From positions 1-8,541 of the forward strand of contig JABMNG010000126.1 in assembly GCA_013205275.1 (NCBI GenBank): 8,541 nt of DNA, written 5' to 3'. The DNA comes from Methylophilales bacterium (lineage in GTDB: Bacteria > Pseudomonadota > Gammaproteobacteria > Burkholderiales > Methylophilaceae). Below are positions 1 through 5,964 of this stretch, piece by piece. A program made the position numbers and the translations under genes. Position 1 is the first letter of the stretch; the number at the start of each line of letters is the position of its first letter. Under the pieces are notes generated by a model. That model was not told the origin of the DNA and searched no databases. It saw only the letters and a list, made by a program, of their open reading frames with translations.

Positions 1-196
1 CTAATCTTTGATTATGCACAGAGGAAACTTTTGCTAATGTAATTAATGGTTCAGCATACTTTCTTAATTCTTTTGCCTTTGGCAGTGTTGTTCGAATAAT
101 CTCGTGCCTAAGCAGAGATGTAGCCATGTTTTTAAACATAGCCTTTCTATGACTGCTTGTTCTATTTAGTTTTCTATGGGCATTTCCGTGTCGCAT
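1..196 (-). CDS. rplQ: 50S ribosomal protein L17, 3' end cut by window edge
   Basis: L17 is a structural protein of the large ribosomal subunit that binds 23S rRNA. The ATG is at 196-194 and 65 codons are present before the left edge of the window. The N-terminus reads MRHGNAHRKLNRTSSHRKAM, then continues with RHEIIRTTLPKAKELR and PLITLAK. These match the family start closely (E. coli begins [20 protein letters not shown]). About half of the usual protein of roughly 120-130 residues is missing beyond the edge. A GGAG ribosome binding site sits at 206-203, six bases before the ATG. The gene follows rpoA by 20 bases, the standard last position of the alpha operon. Confidence 0.96.
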   Translation of the reverse strand, partial: MRHGNAHRKLNRTSSHRKAMFKNMATSLLRHEIIRTTLPKAKELRKYAEPLITLAKVSSVHNQRL

Positions 197-216
197 TTTT
201 TACTCCGATTCTTTAG

Positions 217-1203
217 TTATACTTTTTCAACACCTGCAGGTGGCCAATTTTCAACTTTCATACCTAATGAGAGGCCTTTTGTGGAGAGAATATCCTTAAT
301 TTCATTTAATGATTTTCTGCCTAAATTAGGCGCTTTTAATAGGTCACTTTCATTTCTTTGAACCAAATCACCTATATAGTAAATACTTTCCGCTTTTAGG
401 CAATTTGCAGAGCGAACAGTTAGCTCTAGATCATCTACTGGTCTCAATAAAACAGGGTCTACTTGAGGGGCCTGATTTACTTCAACTTCTGTAAGCTCAC
501 TTTCTAGGTTTGCAAAAACAGATAATTGACCCATCAAAATTCTTGCCGCATCTCGTATAGCTTGTTCTGCGTCTACAACACCATTTGTCTCAACATCAAC
601 AATGAGTTTATCTAGATCAGTTCTTTGTTCAACGCGTGCACTTTCAACAAAATAACTAACTTTATTTATTGGGCTAAAAGATGCATCAATCATTATAAAT
701 CCAAGTGTACTATCTTCCTGGGGACCTTTCCGTCTTTGTGGTACAGGCTGATAACCTCTTCCCATTTCAACTTTAGCCTCAATATTTAATTTTCCACCTT
801 TGTTAAGATGGGCGATTACGAGCTCTGGATTTACGATCTCAACATCATGACCAACATCAAAATCAGCAGCAGTTACTGGGCCCTCTTCAGACTTAGATAT
901 CTTAATTGTCGCTTCTGTTCCACTATGAATTTTTAATGCAACTTTTTTTAGATTAAGCAAAACGTCAACTACATCTTCTTGAACGCCATCTAATGTTGAA
1001 TATTCATGAACAACTCCATCAATTTTTACTTCTGTAATTGCATAGCCCGGGATAGATGATAGCAAAACTCTTCTAAGAGCATTTCCTAAAGTAAATCCAA
1101 AACCTCTTTCCATTGGCTCAAGAACAACTTTTGCTCTTTGTGGGGTAATTGAATCAACTTCAACAATTCTTGGTTTTAAATACTCTGTTGGGCTGTTGTG
1201 CAT
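217..1203 (-). CDS. rpoA: DNA-directed RNA polymerase subunit alpha
   Basis: The alpha subunit dimerises to start RNA polymerase assembly, and its C-terminal domain contacts UP elements and activators. The protein has 328 residues (E. coli 329). The N-terminal domain (about 1-232) contains ERGFGFTLGNALRRVLLSS at 32-50, the conserved assembly region, and RVEQRTDLDKL at 190-200. A variable acidic linker (about 233-248) follows. The C-terminal domain (about 249-328) contains LLRPVDDLELTVRSANCLKA, with Arg264 equivalent to E. coli Arg265, the key DNA-contact residue. It ends LSLGMKVENWPP, typical of proteobacteria. The ATG start at 1203-1201 has an AAAGGA site just upstream. rpsD ends 30 bases before it. 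Nothing appears truncated. Confidence 0.98.
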   Translation of the reverse strand: MHNSPTEYLKPRIVEVDSITPQRAKVVLEPMERGFGFTLGNALRRVLLSSIPGYAITEVKIDGVVHEYSTLDGVQEDVVDVLLNLKKVALKIHSGTEATIKISKSEEGPVTAADFDVGHDVEIVNPELVIAHLNKGGKLNIEAKVEMGRGYQPVPQRRKGPQEDSTLGFIMIDASFSPINKVSYFVESARVEQRTDLDKLIVDVETNGVVDAEQAIRDAARILMGQLSVFANLESELTEVEVNQAPQVDPVLLRPVDDLELTVRSANCLKAESIYYIGDLVQRNESDLLKAPNLGRKSLNEIKDILSTKGLSLGMKVENWPPAGVEKV

Positions 1204-1233
1204 AGTTTTCCTTTAAATTAATTCTTATCTTTA

Positions 1234-1863
1234 TTATTTTGAGTAAAGCTCAACAATTAATGACTCATTAATTGTTGATGGTAGATCATCTCTTTGTGGT
1301 TTATTTTTAAATATCCCTTTAAATGACTTAATATCTACCTCTAACCACTCAGGAAATCCTCTTTCAGCCGCGGCCTCTAATGCTGCCTTAATTCTTAGTT
1401 GAGCTTTTGAAGCTTCATCTACTGTAATTTCATCTCCCGGCATTACCTGATACGAAGGAATATTAACCCTCTTACCATTCACAAGGATACTATTGTGCTT
1501 AACAATTTGTCTAGCTTCCGTTCTTGATGCGCCAATACCCATTTTGTATGTAACGTTATCTAATCGGGATTCTAATAGCTGTAATAAATTCTCGCCTGTA
1601 ATACCTTTTCTTCGGTCAGCTTCAGCATAGTAGCCTCTGAATTGCTTCTCAAGAATTCCGTATATTCTTCTGAGCTTTTGTTTTTCTCTCAACTGAACGC
1701 CATAATCGGATAACCTAGACGCCCTTCTTTGGCCATGTTGACCTGGAGGATAATTTCTTTTTTCAATAGCACATTTATCAGTGAAGCACTTCTCTCCCTT
1801 AAGGAACAATTTTTCACCTTCTCTGCGACATTGACGACATTTTGGATCAAGATTTCTAGCCAA
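1234..1863 (-). CDS. rpsD: 30S ribosomal protein S4, zinc-type, TTG start
   Basis: S4 is a primary 16S rRNA binding protein that nucleates assembly of the 30S body. In E. coli it also represses translation of the alpha operon. The protein has 209 residues (E. coli 206). Cys9, Cys12, Cys26 and Cys31 form the CX2C-X13-CX4C zinc motif known from Thermus and Bacillus-type S4, followed by NYPPGQHGQRR. E. coli S4 lacks this motif. The S4 RNA-binding fold lies at about 98-160 (SRLDNVTYKMG, VNGKRVNIPSYQV), and the end is INESLIVELYSK. The start codon is TTG (1863-1861). AGGAG precedes it by seven bases, there is no in-frame upstream ATG before the gap, and the first internal Met is residue 108, so the TTG start is firm. 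Confidence 0.97.
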   Translation of the reverse strand: MARNLDPKCRQCRREGEKLFLKGEKCFTDKCAIEKRNYPPGQHGQRRASRLSDYGVQLREKQKLRRIYGILEKQFRGYYAEADRRKGITGENLLQLLESRLDNVTYKMGIGASRTEARQIVKHNSILVNGKRVNIPSYQVMPGDEITVDEASKAQLRIKAALEAAAERGFPEWLEVDIKSFKGIFKNKPQRDDLPSTINESLIVELYSK

Positions 1864-1875
1864 CTTTATTCTCCT
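1861..1875 (-). promoter_or_regulatory. Shine-Dalgarno site plus TTG start codon of rpsD
   Basis: AGGAG at 1875-1871 is followed by a seven-base spacer and TTG at 1863-1861. The codons after TTG read ARNLDPKC, the conserved S4 N-terminus, so this codon decides the start. A near-consensus ribosome binding site paired with a weak start codon could set S4 output relative to its neighbours, which start with ATG. That role is inferred. Confidence 0.85.
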
Positions 1876-1898
1876 ATTATTATCTTGTGACTAATCAA

Positions 1899-2288
1899 TT
1901 AAATTCTTCGTTTCTTAGGTGGTCTGCATCCATTATGAGGAACAGGCGTTATATCTTGTATGCTAGTAATTTTCAAACCTAGCGCATTTAACGCTCTTAC
2001 AGATGACTCTCTTCCTGGTCCAGGACCTTTAATTCTAACTTCAATATTTTTTACGCCAAATTCCTGGGCAGCTTTCCCTGCAGCTTCTGCAGCAACTTGA
2101 GCTGCAAACGGTGTGCTTTTTCTGGATCCTTTAAATCCTGCTCCGCCAGAGGTCGCCCACGAAAGAGCGTTACCTTGTCTGTCGGTTATCGTAATGATTG
2201 TATTGTTAAAGGAGGCATGAACGTGAGCAATACCTTCTACTACATTCTTTTTAACCTTTTTTTTAATCCTTACATTTGCTTTTGCCAT
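1899..2288 (-). CDS. rpsK: 30S ribosomal protein S11
   Basis: S11 lies in the platform of the small subunit next to the mRNA exit (E-site side) and contacts 16S rRNA. The protein has 129 residues, the same as E. coli. It begins with a lysine-rich N-terminal tail (KANVRIKKKVKKNVVEG). The core contains HASFNNTIITITDRQGNALS at about 24-43 and then WATSGGAGFKGSRKSTPFAA. The end is TPVPHNGCRPPKKRRI, with Asn119-Gly120 matching the E. coli Asn119 known to form isoaspartate. The ATG at 2288-2286 follows AAGGA by six bases. The gap to rpsM is 13 bases. Confidence 0.98.
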   Translation of the reverse strand: MAKANVRIKKKVKKNVVEGIAHVHASFNNTIITITDRQGNALSWATSGGAGFKGSRKSTPFAAQVAAEAAGKAAQEFGVKNIEVRIKGPGPGRESSVRALNALGLKITSIQDITPVPHNGCRPPKKRRI

Positions 2289-2301
2289 TGCTTATCCTTA
2301 A

Positions 2302-2658
2302 TTATTTCCGAATAGCCCGAATTGGACCTTTTCTTGTTCTAGCATTTGTTTTAGTTCTTTGTCCTCTAACTGGAAGTCCTCTTCTATGACGAACTCCTCT
2401 ATAGCAACCTAAATCCATGAGCCTTTTTATGTTCATTGATACTTCACGGCGTAAATCACCCTCTACTACAAACTTACCAACCTCATCTCGAAGTTTTTCA
2501 ACATCAGAGTCATCAAGATCTTTTAGCTTAATAGTTGCTTTAACCCCTGCTGCAGCACATATTTTCTGTGCCGTAACTCTTCCAATACCAAATATTGCTG
2601 TTAATGCAATGTCTGCATGCTTATTATCTGGTACATTTACACCTGCAATACGTGCCAT
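2302..2658 (-). CDS. rpsM: 30S ribosomal protein S13
   Basis: S13 sits in the head of the small subunit. It contacts the P-site tRNA and forms intersubunit bridges with the large subunit. The protein has 118 residues, the usual length. It starts MARIAGVNVPDNKHADIALT and contains IFGIGRVTAQKIC (helix-two-turn-helix region, about 22-34) and CYRGVRHRRGLPVRGQRTKT (about 85-104). The basic tail ends RTRKGPIRAIRK. The ATG (2658-2656) has GGAG at 2668-2665. It is the first gene of the alpha operon, and a strong promoter lies in the 81-base gap just upstream. Confidence 0.98.
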   Translation of the reverse strand: MARIAGVNVPDNKHADIALTAIFGIGRVTAQKICAAAGVKATIKLKDLDDSDVEKLRDEVGKFVVEGDLRREVSMNIKRLMDLGCYRGVRHRRGLPVRGQRTKTNARTRKGPIRAIRK

Positions 2659-2677
2659 AAATCACTCCAATTAAAAC

Positions 2678-2698
2678 GGCATTATTTTCAATAAAGCC
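2678..2698 (-). promoter_or_regulatory. Hairpin at predicted 5' end of the alpha-operon leader
   Basis: Read on the minus strand, GGC TTTATT GAA AATAAT GCC folds into a stem. It has three G/C pairs, one U-U mismatch and five A/U pairs, with a GAA loop. It starts at about the predicted transcription start and ends nine bases before the GGAG site of rpsM. It could protect the 5' end of the mRNA or be a small regulatory target. It is smaller than the S4-binding pseudoknot of the E. coli alpha leader. Confidence 0.5.
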
Positions 2699-2702
2699 TT
2701 AA

Positions 2703-2731
2703 ATTATAACTATTTTTAACGCACTTAACAA
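2703..2731 (-). promoter_or_regulatory. Alpha-operon promoter, sigma70 type
   Basis: On the minus strand a perfect -10 box TATAAT lies at 2708-2703. A -35 box TTGTTA (four of six matches to TTGACA) lies at 2731-2726, separated by the ideal 17 bases. It falls in the only sizeable gap of the cluster, between rpmJ and rpsM, where the alpha operon of E. coli also has its promoter. Transcription should start near 2697-2696, giving a leader of about 38 nt before rpsM. The boxes are read directly; activity is inferred. Confidence 0.8.
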
Positions 2732-2749
2732 TGCCAAAGTTAATGGCAT
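2731..2749 (-). repeat. Inverted repeat across the rpmJ stop codon
   Basis: The arms ATGCCA and TGGCAT are perfect 6-base complements around the loop TTAACTT, which includes the rpmJ TAA stop. The downstream arm touches the -35 box of the alpha promoter by one base. No run of T follows, so it is not a good intrinsic terminator. It might be an mRNA-end structure, a weak attenuator between the spc and alpha transcripts, or a protein-binding palindrome. Confidence 0.45.
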
Positions 2750-2862
2750 GCGCCTTGTCTTTGTTTATGTCTAGGATCTATACAAATAACCCTAACAACC
2801 CCTCTTCGTCGAATTACTTTACAGTTTCGACATAATGCTTTTACTGATGTTCTTACTCTCAT
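2740..2862 (-). CDS. rpmJ: 50S ribosomal protein L36, zinc-type
   Basis: L36 is the smallest protein of the large subunit; it binds 23S rRNA and stabilises it with a zinc ribbon. The frame encodes 40 residues, MRVRTSVKALCRNCKVIRRR followed by GVVRVICIDPRHKQRQGACH. Zinc ligands are Cys11, Cys14, Cys27 and His32, so this is the zinc-containing (C+) paralog form. E. coli L36 has 38 residues and ends KQRQG. Here three extra residues (ACH) follow, and their codons overlap an inverted repeat. The ATG at 2862-2860 is preceded by AGAGGA. infA ends 23 bases upstream. The gene closes the spc cluster. Confidence 0.96.
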   Translation of the reverse strand: MRVRTSVKALCRNCKVIRRRGVVRVICIDPRHKQRQGACH

Positions 2863-2885
2863 AATGGTTCCTCTTATAGTCCAGT

Positions 2886-3104
2886 CTACTTAGCTCTAAA
2901 TGTTATTCTTGCCTTAGTTAAGTCGTATGGTGTCATTTCAACTGTTACCTTATCTCCAGGAAGTATTCGAATATAGTTCATTCTCATTTTTCCTGAAATA
3001 TACCCTAAGACAACATGACCATTTTCTAATTTAACTTTAAATGTTGCGTTCGGAAGGTTTTCAAGTATTTCACCCTCCATTTCTATGGTGTCTTCTTTTG
3101 CCAT
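2886..3104 (-). CDS. infA: Translation initiation factor IF-1
   Basis: IF-1 binds the A site of the 30S subunit during initiation and works with IF-2 and IF-3. The protein has 72 residues, identical in length to E. coli, and is a single OB fold. It starts MAKEDTIEMEGEILENLPNA and contains FKVKLENGHVVLGYISGKMR and NYIRILPGDKVTVEMTPYDL, ending TKARITFRAK. The ATG directly abuts the secY stop (TAGATG, zero gap). The likely ribosome binding site, AGGGGG at 3120-3115, lies inside the end of secY, so translation is probably coupled to secY. In E. coli infA is elsewhere on the chromosome; placement between secY and rpmJ is usual in betaproteobacteria and close to the Gram-positive order. Confidence 0.98.
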   Translation of the reverse strand: MAKEDTIEMEGEILENLPNATFKVKLENGHVVLGYISGKMRMNYIRILPGDKVTVEMTPYDLTKARITFRAK

Positions 3105-4427
3105 CTATCTAATGCCCCCTGGGCCACTTTTAAAATTTGCTTTTTTAAGCAAACCATCATATTGATAAGACATCATTTGCGACTGAACTTGTGTCATAAA
3201 GTCCATTGTCACTACTACAATAATCAGTAGCGATGTACCACCGAAATAAAATGGTGTATTAAACTTAAGTATTAAAAATTCAGGCAATAAACAAACCAAG
3301 GTAATATAAATTGCGCCAATTAATGTTAGTCGACCAACAATAGTATCTATATATTTTGCTGTCTGCTCACCCGGCCTAATTCCAGGAACAAAAGCACCGC
3401 CTTTTTTCAAATTATCAGCAGTCTCTATCGGATTAAACGTAATTGCAGTATAAAAATAAGCAAAGAAAATAATCGCCGAAGCAAATAATAAAATATAAAT
3501 TGGCTGTCCTGGTGATATGGCTGCACCAATATCCTTAAGCCAGTACATACTTTCGCTTGATCCAAACCATCCTGCTATTGTGGCAGGAAATAAAATTACA
3601 CTAGAAGCAAAAATTGCCGGAATAACACCAGCCTGATTAATTTTTAAAGGCAGATGAGTAGACTGTCCGCCGTATAATTTATTACCAACCTGTCGCTTAG
3701 CATAATTTATTGTAATTCTTCGCTGTCCTCTTTCTACAAATACAACAAGTGCTGTTACTAAAATTGCAGCGGCAAATAGAAAAAATACTAATGGTATTGA
3801 AAAAGCGCCAGTTCTTGTTAGCTCAAGAGTATTTCCAAGAGCACTAGGAAGGCCAGCTACAATCCCAGCAAATATAATCATTGAGATGCCATTCCCTATT
3901 CCTCGTTCTGTTATTTGCTCGCCTAACCATACTAAAAACATCGTGCCGCTGACTAATGTGACCATGGAAGTTAGTCTAAAAAATAGTCCTGGATCCATAA
4001 CTAATCCTGGTTGCGACTCTAGCGCAATCGTTATACCCAGAGCTTGAAAAGCGGCCAACACAACAGTTAGCTGTCGTGTATATTTTGTAATAATCCTTTG
4101 TCCAGCTTGTCCCTCTTTTTTCAATTCCTTTAAATTAGCCGTCATTGATGTCATGAGCGTCATAATAATTGAAGCCGAAATATAAGGCATAATTCCAAGT
4201 GCAAATACGGTAAATCTACTCAACGCACCACCAGAGAACATGTTAAACATTCCTAGTATGCCGCCACTTTGTGTATCAAAAAGCTTTTTAAGCTCTAGCG
4301 GATCAATCCCTGGAACAGGAATATGTGCGCCAAGCCTAAATATAATCATAGCGCCAAGTAGAAATAATAAGCGGCTTTTAAGCTCGCTCATTTTACCTAT
4401 GGCACTAAATGTACTGTCTTGCGCCAA
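3105..4427 (-). CDS. secY: Protein translocase channel subunit SecY, TTG start
   Basis: SecY forms the SecYEG channel in the inner membrane through which SecA or ribosomes drive proteins. The protein has 440 residues (E. coli 443) with ten predicted membrane helices at about 20-38, 72-95, 118-137, 150-170, 178-196, 210-230, 267-288, 307-330, 365-383 and 393-412. Family marks are the plug region GILGMFNMFSGGALS (56-70), GEQITERGIGNGIS (169-182), cytosolic loop ERGQRRITINYAKRQ (232-246) and FVPGIRPGEQTAKYI (346-360), the SecA/ribosome contact region. The start is TTG at 4427-4425, eight bases after AGAGG; an in-frame ATG at residue 13 (4391) has a weaker site and is the alternative. It begins three bases after rplO. 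Confidence 0.97.
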   Translation of the reverse strand: MAQDSTFSAIGKMSELKSRLLFLLGAMIIFRLGAHIPVPGIDPLELKKLFDTQSGGILGMFNMFSGGALSRFTVFALGIMPYISASIIMTLMTSMTANLKELKKEGQAGQRIITKYTRQLTVVLAAFQALGITIALESQPGLVMDPGLFFRLTSMVTLVSGTMFLVWLGEQITERGIGNGISMIIFAGIVAGLPSALGNTLELTRTGAFSIPLVFFLFAAAILVTALVVFVERGQRRITINYAKRQVGNKLYGGQSTHLPLKINQAGVIPAIFASSVILFPATIAGWFGSSESMYWLKDIGAAISPGQPIYILLFASAIIFFAYFYTAITFNPIETADNLKKGGAFVPGIRPGEQTAKYIDTIVGRLTLIGAIYITLVCLLPEFLILKFNTPFYFGGTSLLIIVVVTMDFMTQVQSQMMSYQYDGLLKKANFKSGPGGIR

Positions 4428-4440
4428 CAGCTAGACCTCT
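4425..4440 (-). promoter_or_regulatory. Shine-Dalgarno site plus TTG start codon of secY
   Basis: AGAGG at 4440-4436 lies within the last codons of rplO and is followed by eight bases and TTG at 4427-4425. The codons after it read AQDSTFSAIGK, a length of N-terminal tail suited to SecY. The competing in-frame ATG at 4391-4389 has only AGG about four bases away. The TTG choice is therefore likely, not certain. Confidence 0.65.
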
Positions 4441-4877
4441 TGTACTTCCTGAATCTTACCACCCGCTGCTTCTATTGCTTGTTTGGCGCCTTTGGTTAAA
4501 GTAACTCCCTGTAAAGTAAATTTCTTTTTAACCTCACCTGATAGATATATTTTCACGGTGAGTGAAATTTCTGGGATTATATTTGCGGCATTCAAACTTA
4601 GAAGATCAACTATACCTGGCTCTAACTTGTTAAGTTCACTTGTTCTAACTTTTGCATTATATGCTTTTGTAAGAGAATTAAATCCCCTCTTAGGTAATCG
4701 TCTTTGAATTGGCATTTGACCGCCTTCAAAACCTACCTTATGAAATCCACCCGCACGTGAATGTTGTCCTTTATGACCCCTGCCGGCTGTTTTTCCAAAT
4801 CCTGACCCAATACCACGACCAACACGTCGTGCGTTCTTTTTTGAGCCTTCTGCTGGTTTGACTGTATTTAATCTCAT
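4431..4877 (-). CDS. rplO: 50S ribosomal protein L15
   Basis: L15 is a late-assembling large-subunit protein with a long basic glycine-rich extension threading into 23S rRNA. The protein has 148 residues (E. coli 144). It starts MRLNTVKPAEGSKKNARRVG. The extension at about 18-55 contains GRGIGSGFGKTAGRGHKGQ and is followed by GFEGGQMPIQRRLPKRGF. The globular C-terminal half ends GVTLTKGAKQAIEAAGGKIQ plus a short tail. The ATG at 4877-4875 lies one base after the rpmD stop (TAATATG), which suggests translational coupling. Confidence 0.98.
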   Translation of the reverse strand: MRLNTVKPAEGSKKNARRVGRGIGSGFGKTAGRGHKGQHSRAGGFHKVGFEGGQMPIQRRLPKRGFNSLTKAYNAKVRTSELNKLEPGIVDLLSLNAANIIPEISLTVKIYLSGEVKKKFTLQGVTLTKGAKQAIEAAGGKIQEVQEV

Positions 4878-4878
4878 A

Positions 4879-5070
4879 TTAATTCTCTACTTTAAGAAGG
4901 TAACCTACTGCGTTAATCATGCCACGTACTTCTGGGGTGTCCTTAAGTTCAACACTTTGATGCATTCTTCTGAGGCCAAGACCAACAATGGTTCCTTTGT
5001 GAGCGGCCGTTCTTCCAATTACACTTTTAATTAAGGTAACTTTTACTGTGCCTGTTTTTTCTTTAGTCAT
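4879..5070 (-). CDS. rpmD: 50S ribosomal protein L30
   Basis: L30 is a small large-subunit protein with a ferredoxin-like alpha/beta fold. The protein has 63 residues (E. coli 59). It contains VKVTLIKSVIGRTAAHKGTI, then GLGLRRMHQSVELKDTPEVR and GMINAVGYLLKVEN, the standard family pattern. The N-terminal MTKEKTGT is slightly longer than in E. coli. The ATG is at 5070-5068, two bases after the rpsE stop. The purine-rich GGGG used for initiation overlaps the rpsE end. The position between rpsE and rplO is canonical. Confidence 0.97.
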   Translation of the reverse strand: MTKEKTGTVKVTLIKSVIGRTAAHKGTIVGLGLRRMHQSVELKDTPEVRGMINAVGYLLKVEN

Positions 5071-5072
5071 GA

Positions 5073-5582
5073 TTAACCCCTAATCTCTTCAACTGTTTTG
5101 CCGCGTTTTGCAGCAATCTCGGAAGGGCTATTTACAGCAGCCAATCCATTTAATGTTGCTCTTACAACGTTATAGGGATTTGATGAGCCAATACACTTAG
5201 CAAGCACGTCAGTTATACCCATAACCTCGAAAATAGCCCTCATAGCACCACCAGCAATAATTCCAGTGCCTTCTGAGGCTGGCTGAATAAATACCTTTGC
5301 TGCCCCATGCTTACCTGTAACAGAATGAAATAATGTTCCATTGTTTAGGTTCACTTTTAACATACCTTTTTTGGCTTCATCCATCGCCTTCTGAACGGCT
5401 AAGGGGACTTCACGCGCTTTTCCCTTGCCCATTCCAATTGCGCCATCACCATCACCAACAACTGTAAGTGCCGCAAAGCTCATGATACGTCCACCTTTGA
5501 CAACTTTTGTCACTCGGTTAACTGCAATCATTTTTTCTCTTAAGCCGTCTTGGTTTTGCTCTTTTATTATGTCTTTTGCCAT
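5073..5582 (-). CDS. rpsE: 30S ribosomal protein S5
   Basis: S5 lies on the back of the small subunit near the mRNA entry and the decoding region; family mutations affect accuracy and spectinomycin response. The protein has 169 residues (E. coli 167). The N-terminal double-stranded RNA-binding-like domain contains LREKMIAVNRVTKVVKGGRI (14-33), with the spectinomycin loop just before MSFAALTVVGDGDGAIGMGK. The C-terminal domain carries FIQPASEGTGIIAGGAMRAI and SSNPYNVVRATLNGL, and the end is AAKRGKTVEEIRG. The ATG follows TAGGA. The gap to rplR is 18 bases, slightly larger than its neighbours, with no promoter visible. Confidence 0.98.
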   Translation of the reverse strand: MAKDIIKEQNQDGLREKMIAVNRVTKVVKGGRIMSFAALTVVGDGDGAIGMGKGKAREVPLAVQKAMDEAKKGMLKVNLNNGTLFHSVTGKHGAAKVFIQPASEGTGIIAGGAMRAIFEVMGITDVLAKCIGSSNPYNVVRATLNGLAAVNSPSEIAAKRGKTVEEIRG

Positions 5583-5600
5583 TTTATTTCCTAGTATTTA

Positions 5601-5954
5601 TTAGAAAGTTAAGCCGTTTTCTCTGGCAGCATCTGCTAAAGCTTTGATTCGACCATGATATTTATATCCAGATCGGTCAAAAGCAACTACCTTGACACCT
5701 GCCTTAACAGCTTTTTCTGCGATTCGTTTACCAATTTCTACGGCTGCATCCACATTGCTTCTTGATTTTAGTTTCTTTTTTACTTCAGCTTCCAATGTAG
5801 AGGCTGTTGCAATAATCTTATTATTGTTACCGTCAATAATTTGTGCGTAAATATTTGTATTGGATCTAAAGACTGTGAGCCTTGTTACATTAAGCTCCGC
5901 CATCTTTGATCTTGATTTTCTTGCACGACGTAATCTTTGGTTTTCTTCACTCAT
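5601..5954 (-). CDS. rplR: 50S ribosomal protein L18
   Basis: L18 binds 5S rRNA, together with L5 and L25 in E. coli, and anchors it in the central protuberance. The protein has 117 residues, the same as E. coli. The basic N-terminus (RLRRARKSRSKMAELNVTRL) is the 5S-binding tail. The core has VFRSNTNIYAQIID, and the C-terminus has VVAFDRSGYKYHGRIKALAD followed by AARENGLTF, the family signature. The ATG at 5954-5952 lies ten bases after the rplF stop. Confidence 0.98.
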   Translation of the reverse strand: MSEENQRLRRARKSRSKMAELNVTRLTVFRSNTNIYAQIIDGNNNKIIATASTLEAEVKKKLKSRSNVDAAVEIGKRIAEKAVKAGVKVVAFDRSGYKYHGRIKALADAARENGLTF

Positions 5955-5964
5955 AATTTAACCT

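Noticed and set aside
1864..1898. Internal promoter in the 35-base rpsK-rpsD gap
   Set aside because: The gap is AT-rich and contains the rpsD ribosome binding site, but I saw no paired -35 and -10 boxes with suitable spacing.
2417..2674. Plus-strand open frame of 85 codons opposite rpsM
   Set aside because: It is antisense to a well-supported ribosomal protein gene and has no recognisable domain. The same reasoning removes other plus-strand frames such as 176-361, 2097-2315, 4240-4434, 4483-4707, 5968-6171, 6341-6562 and 7884-8126.
2731..2749. Intrinsic terminator after rpmJ
   Set aside because: The six-base stem is not followed by a run of T on the transcribed strand, so it does not meet the usual terminator pattern; it is listed as an inverted repeat only.
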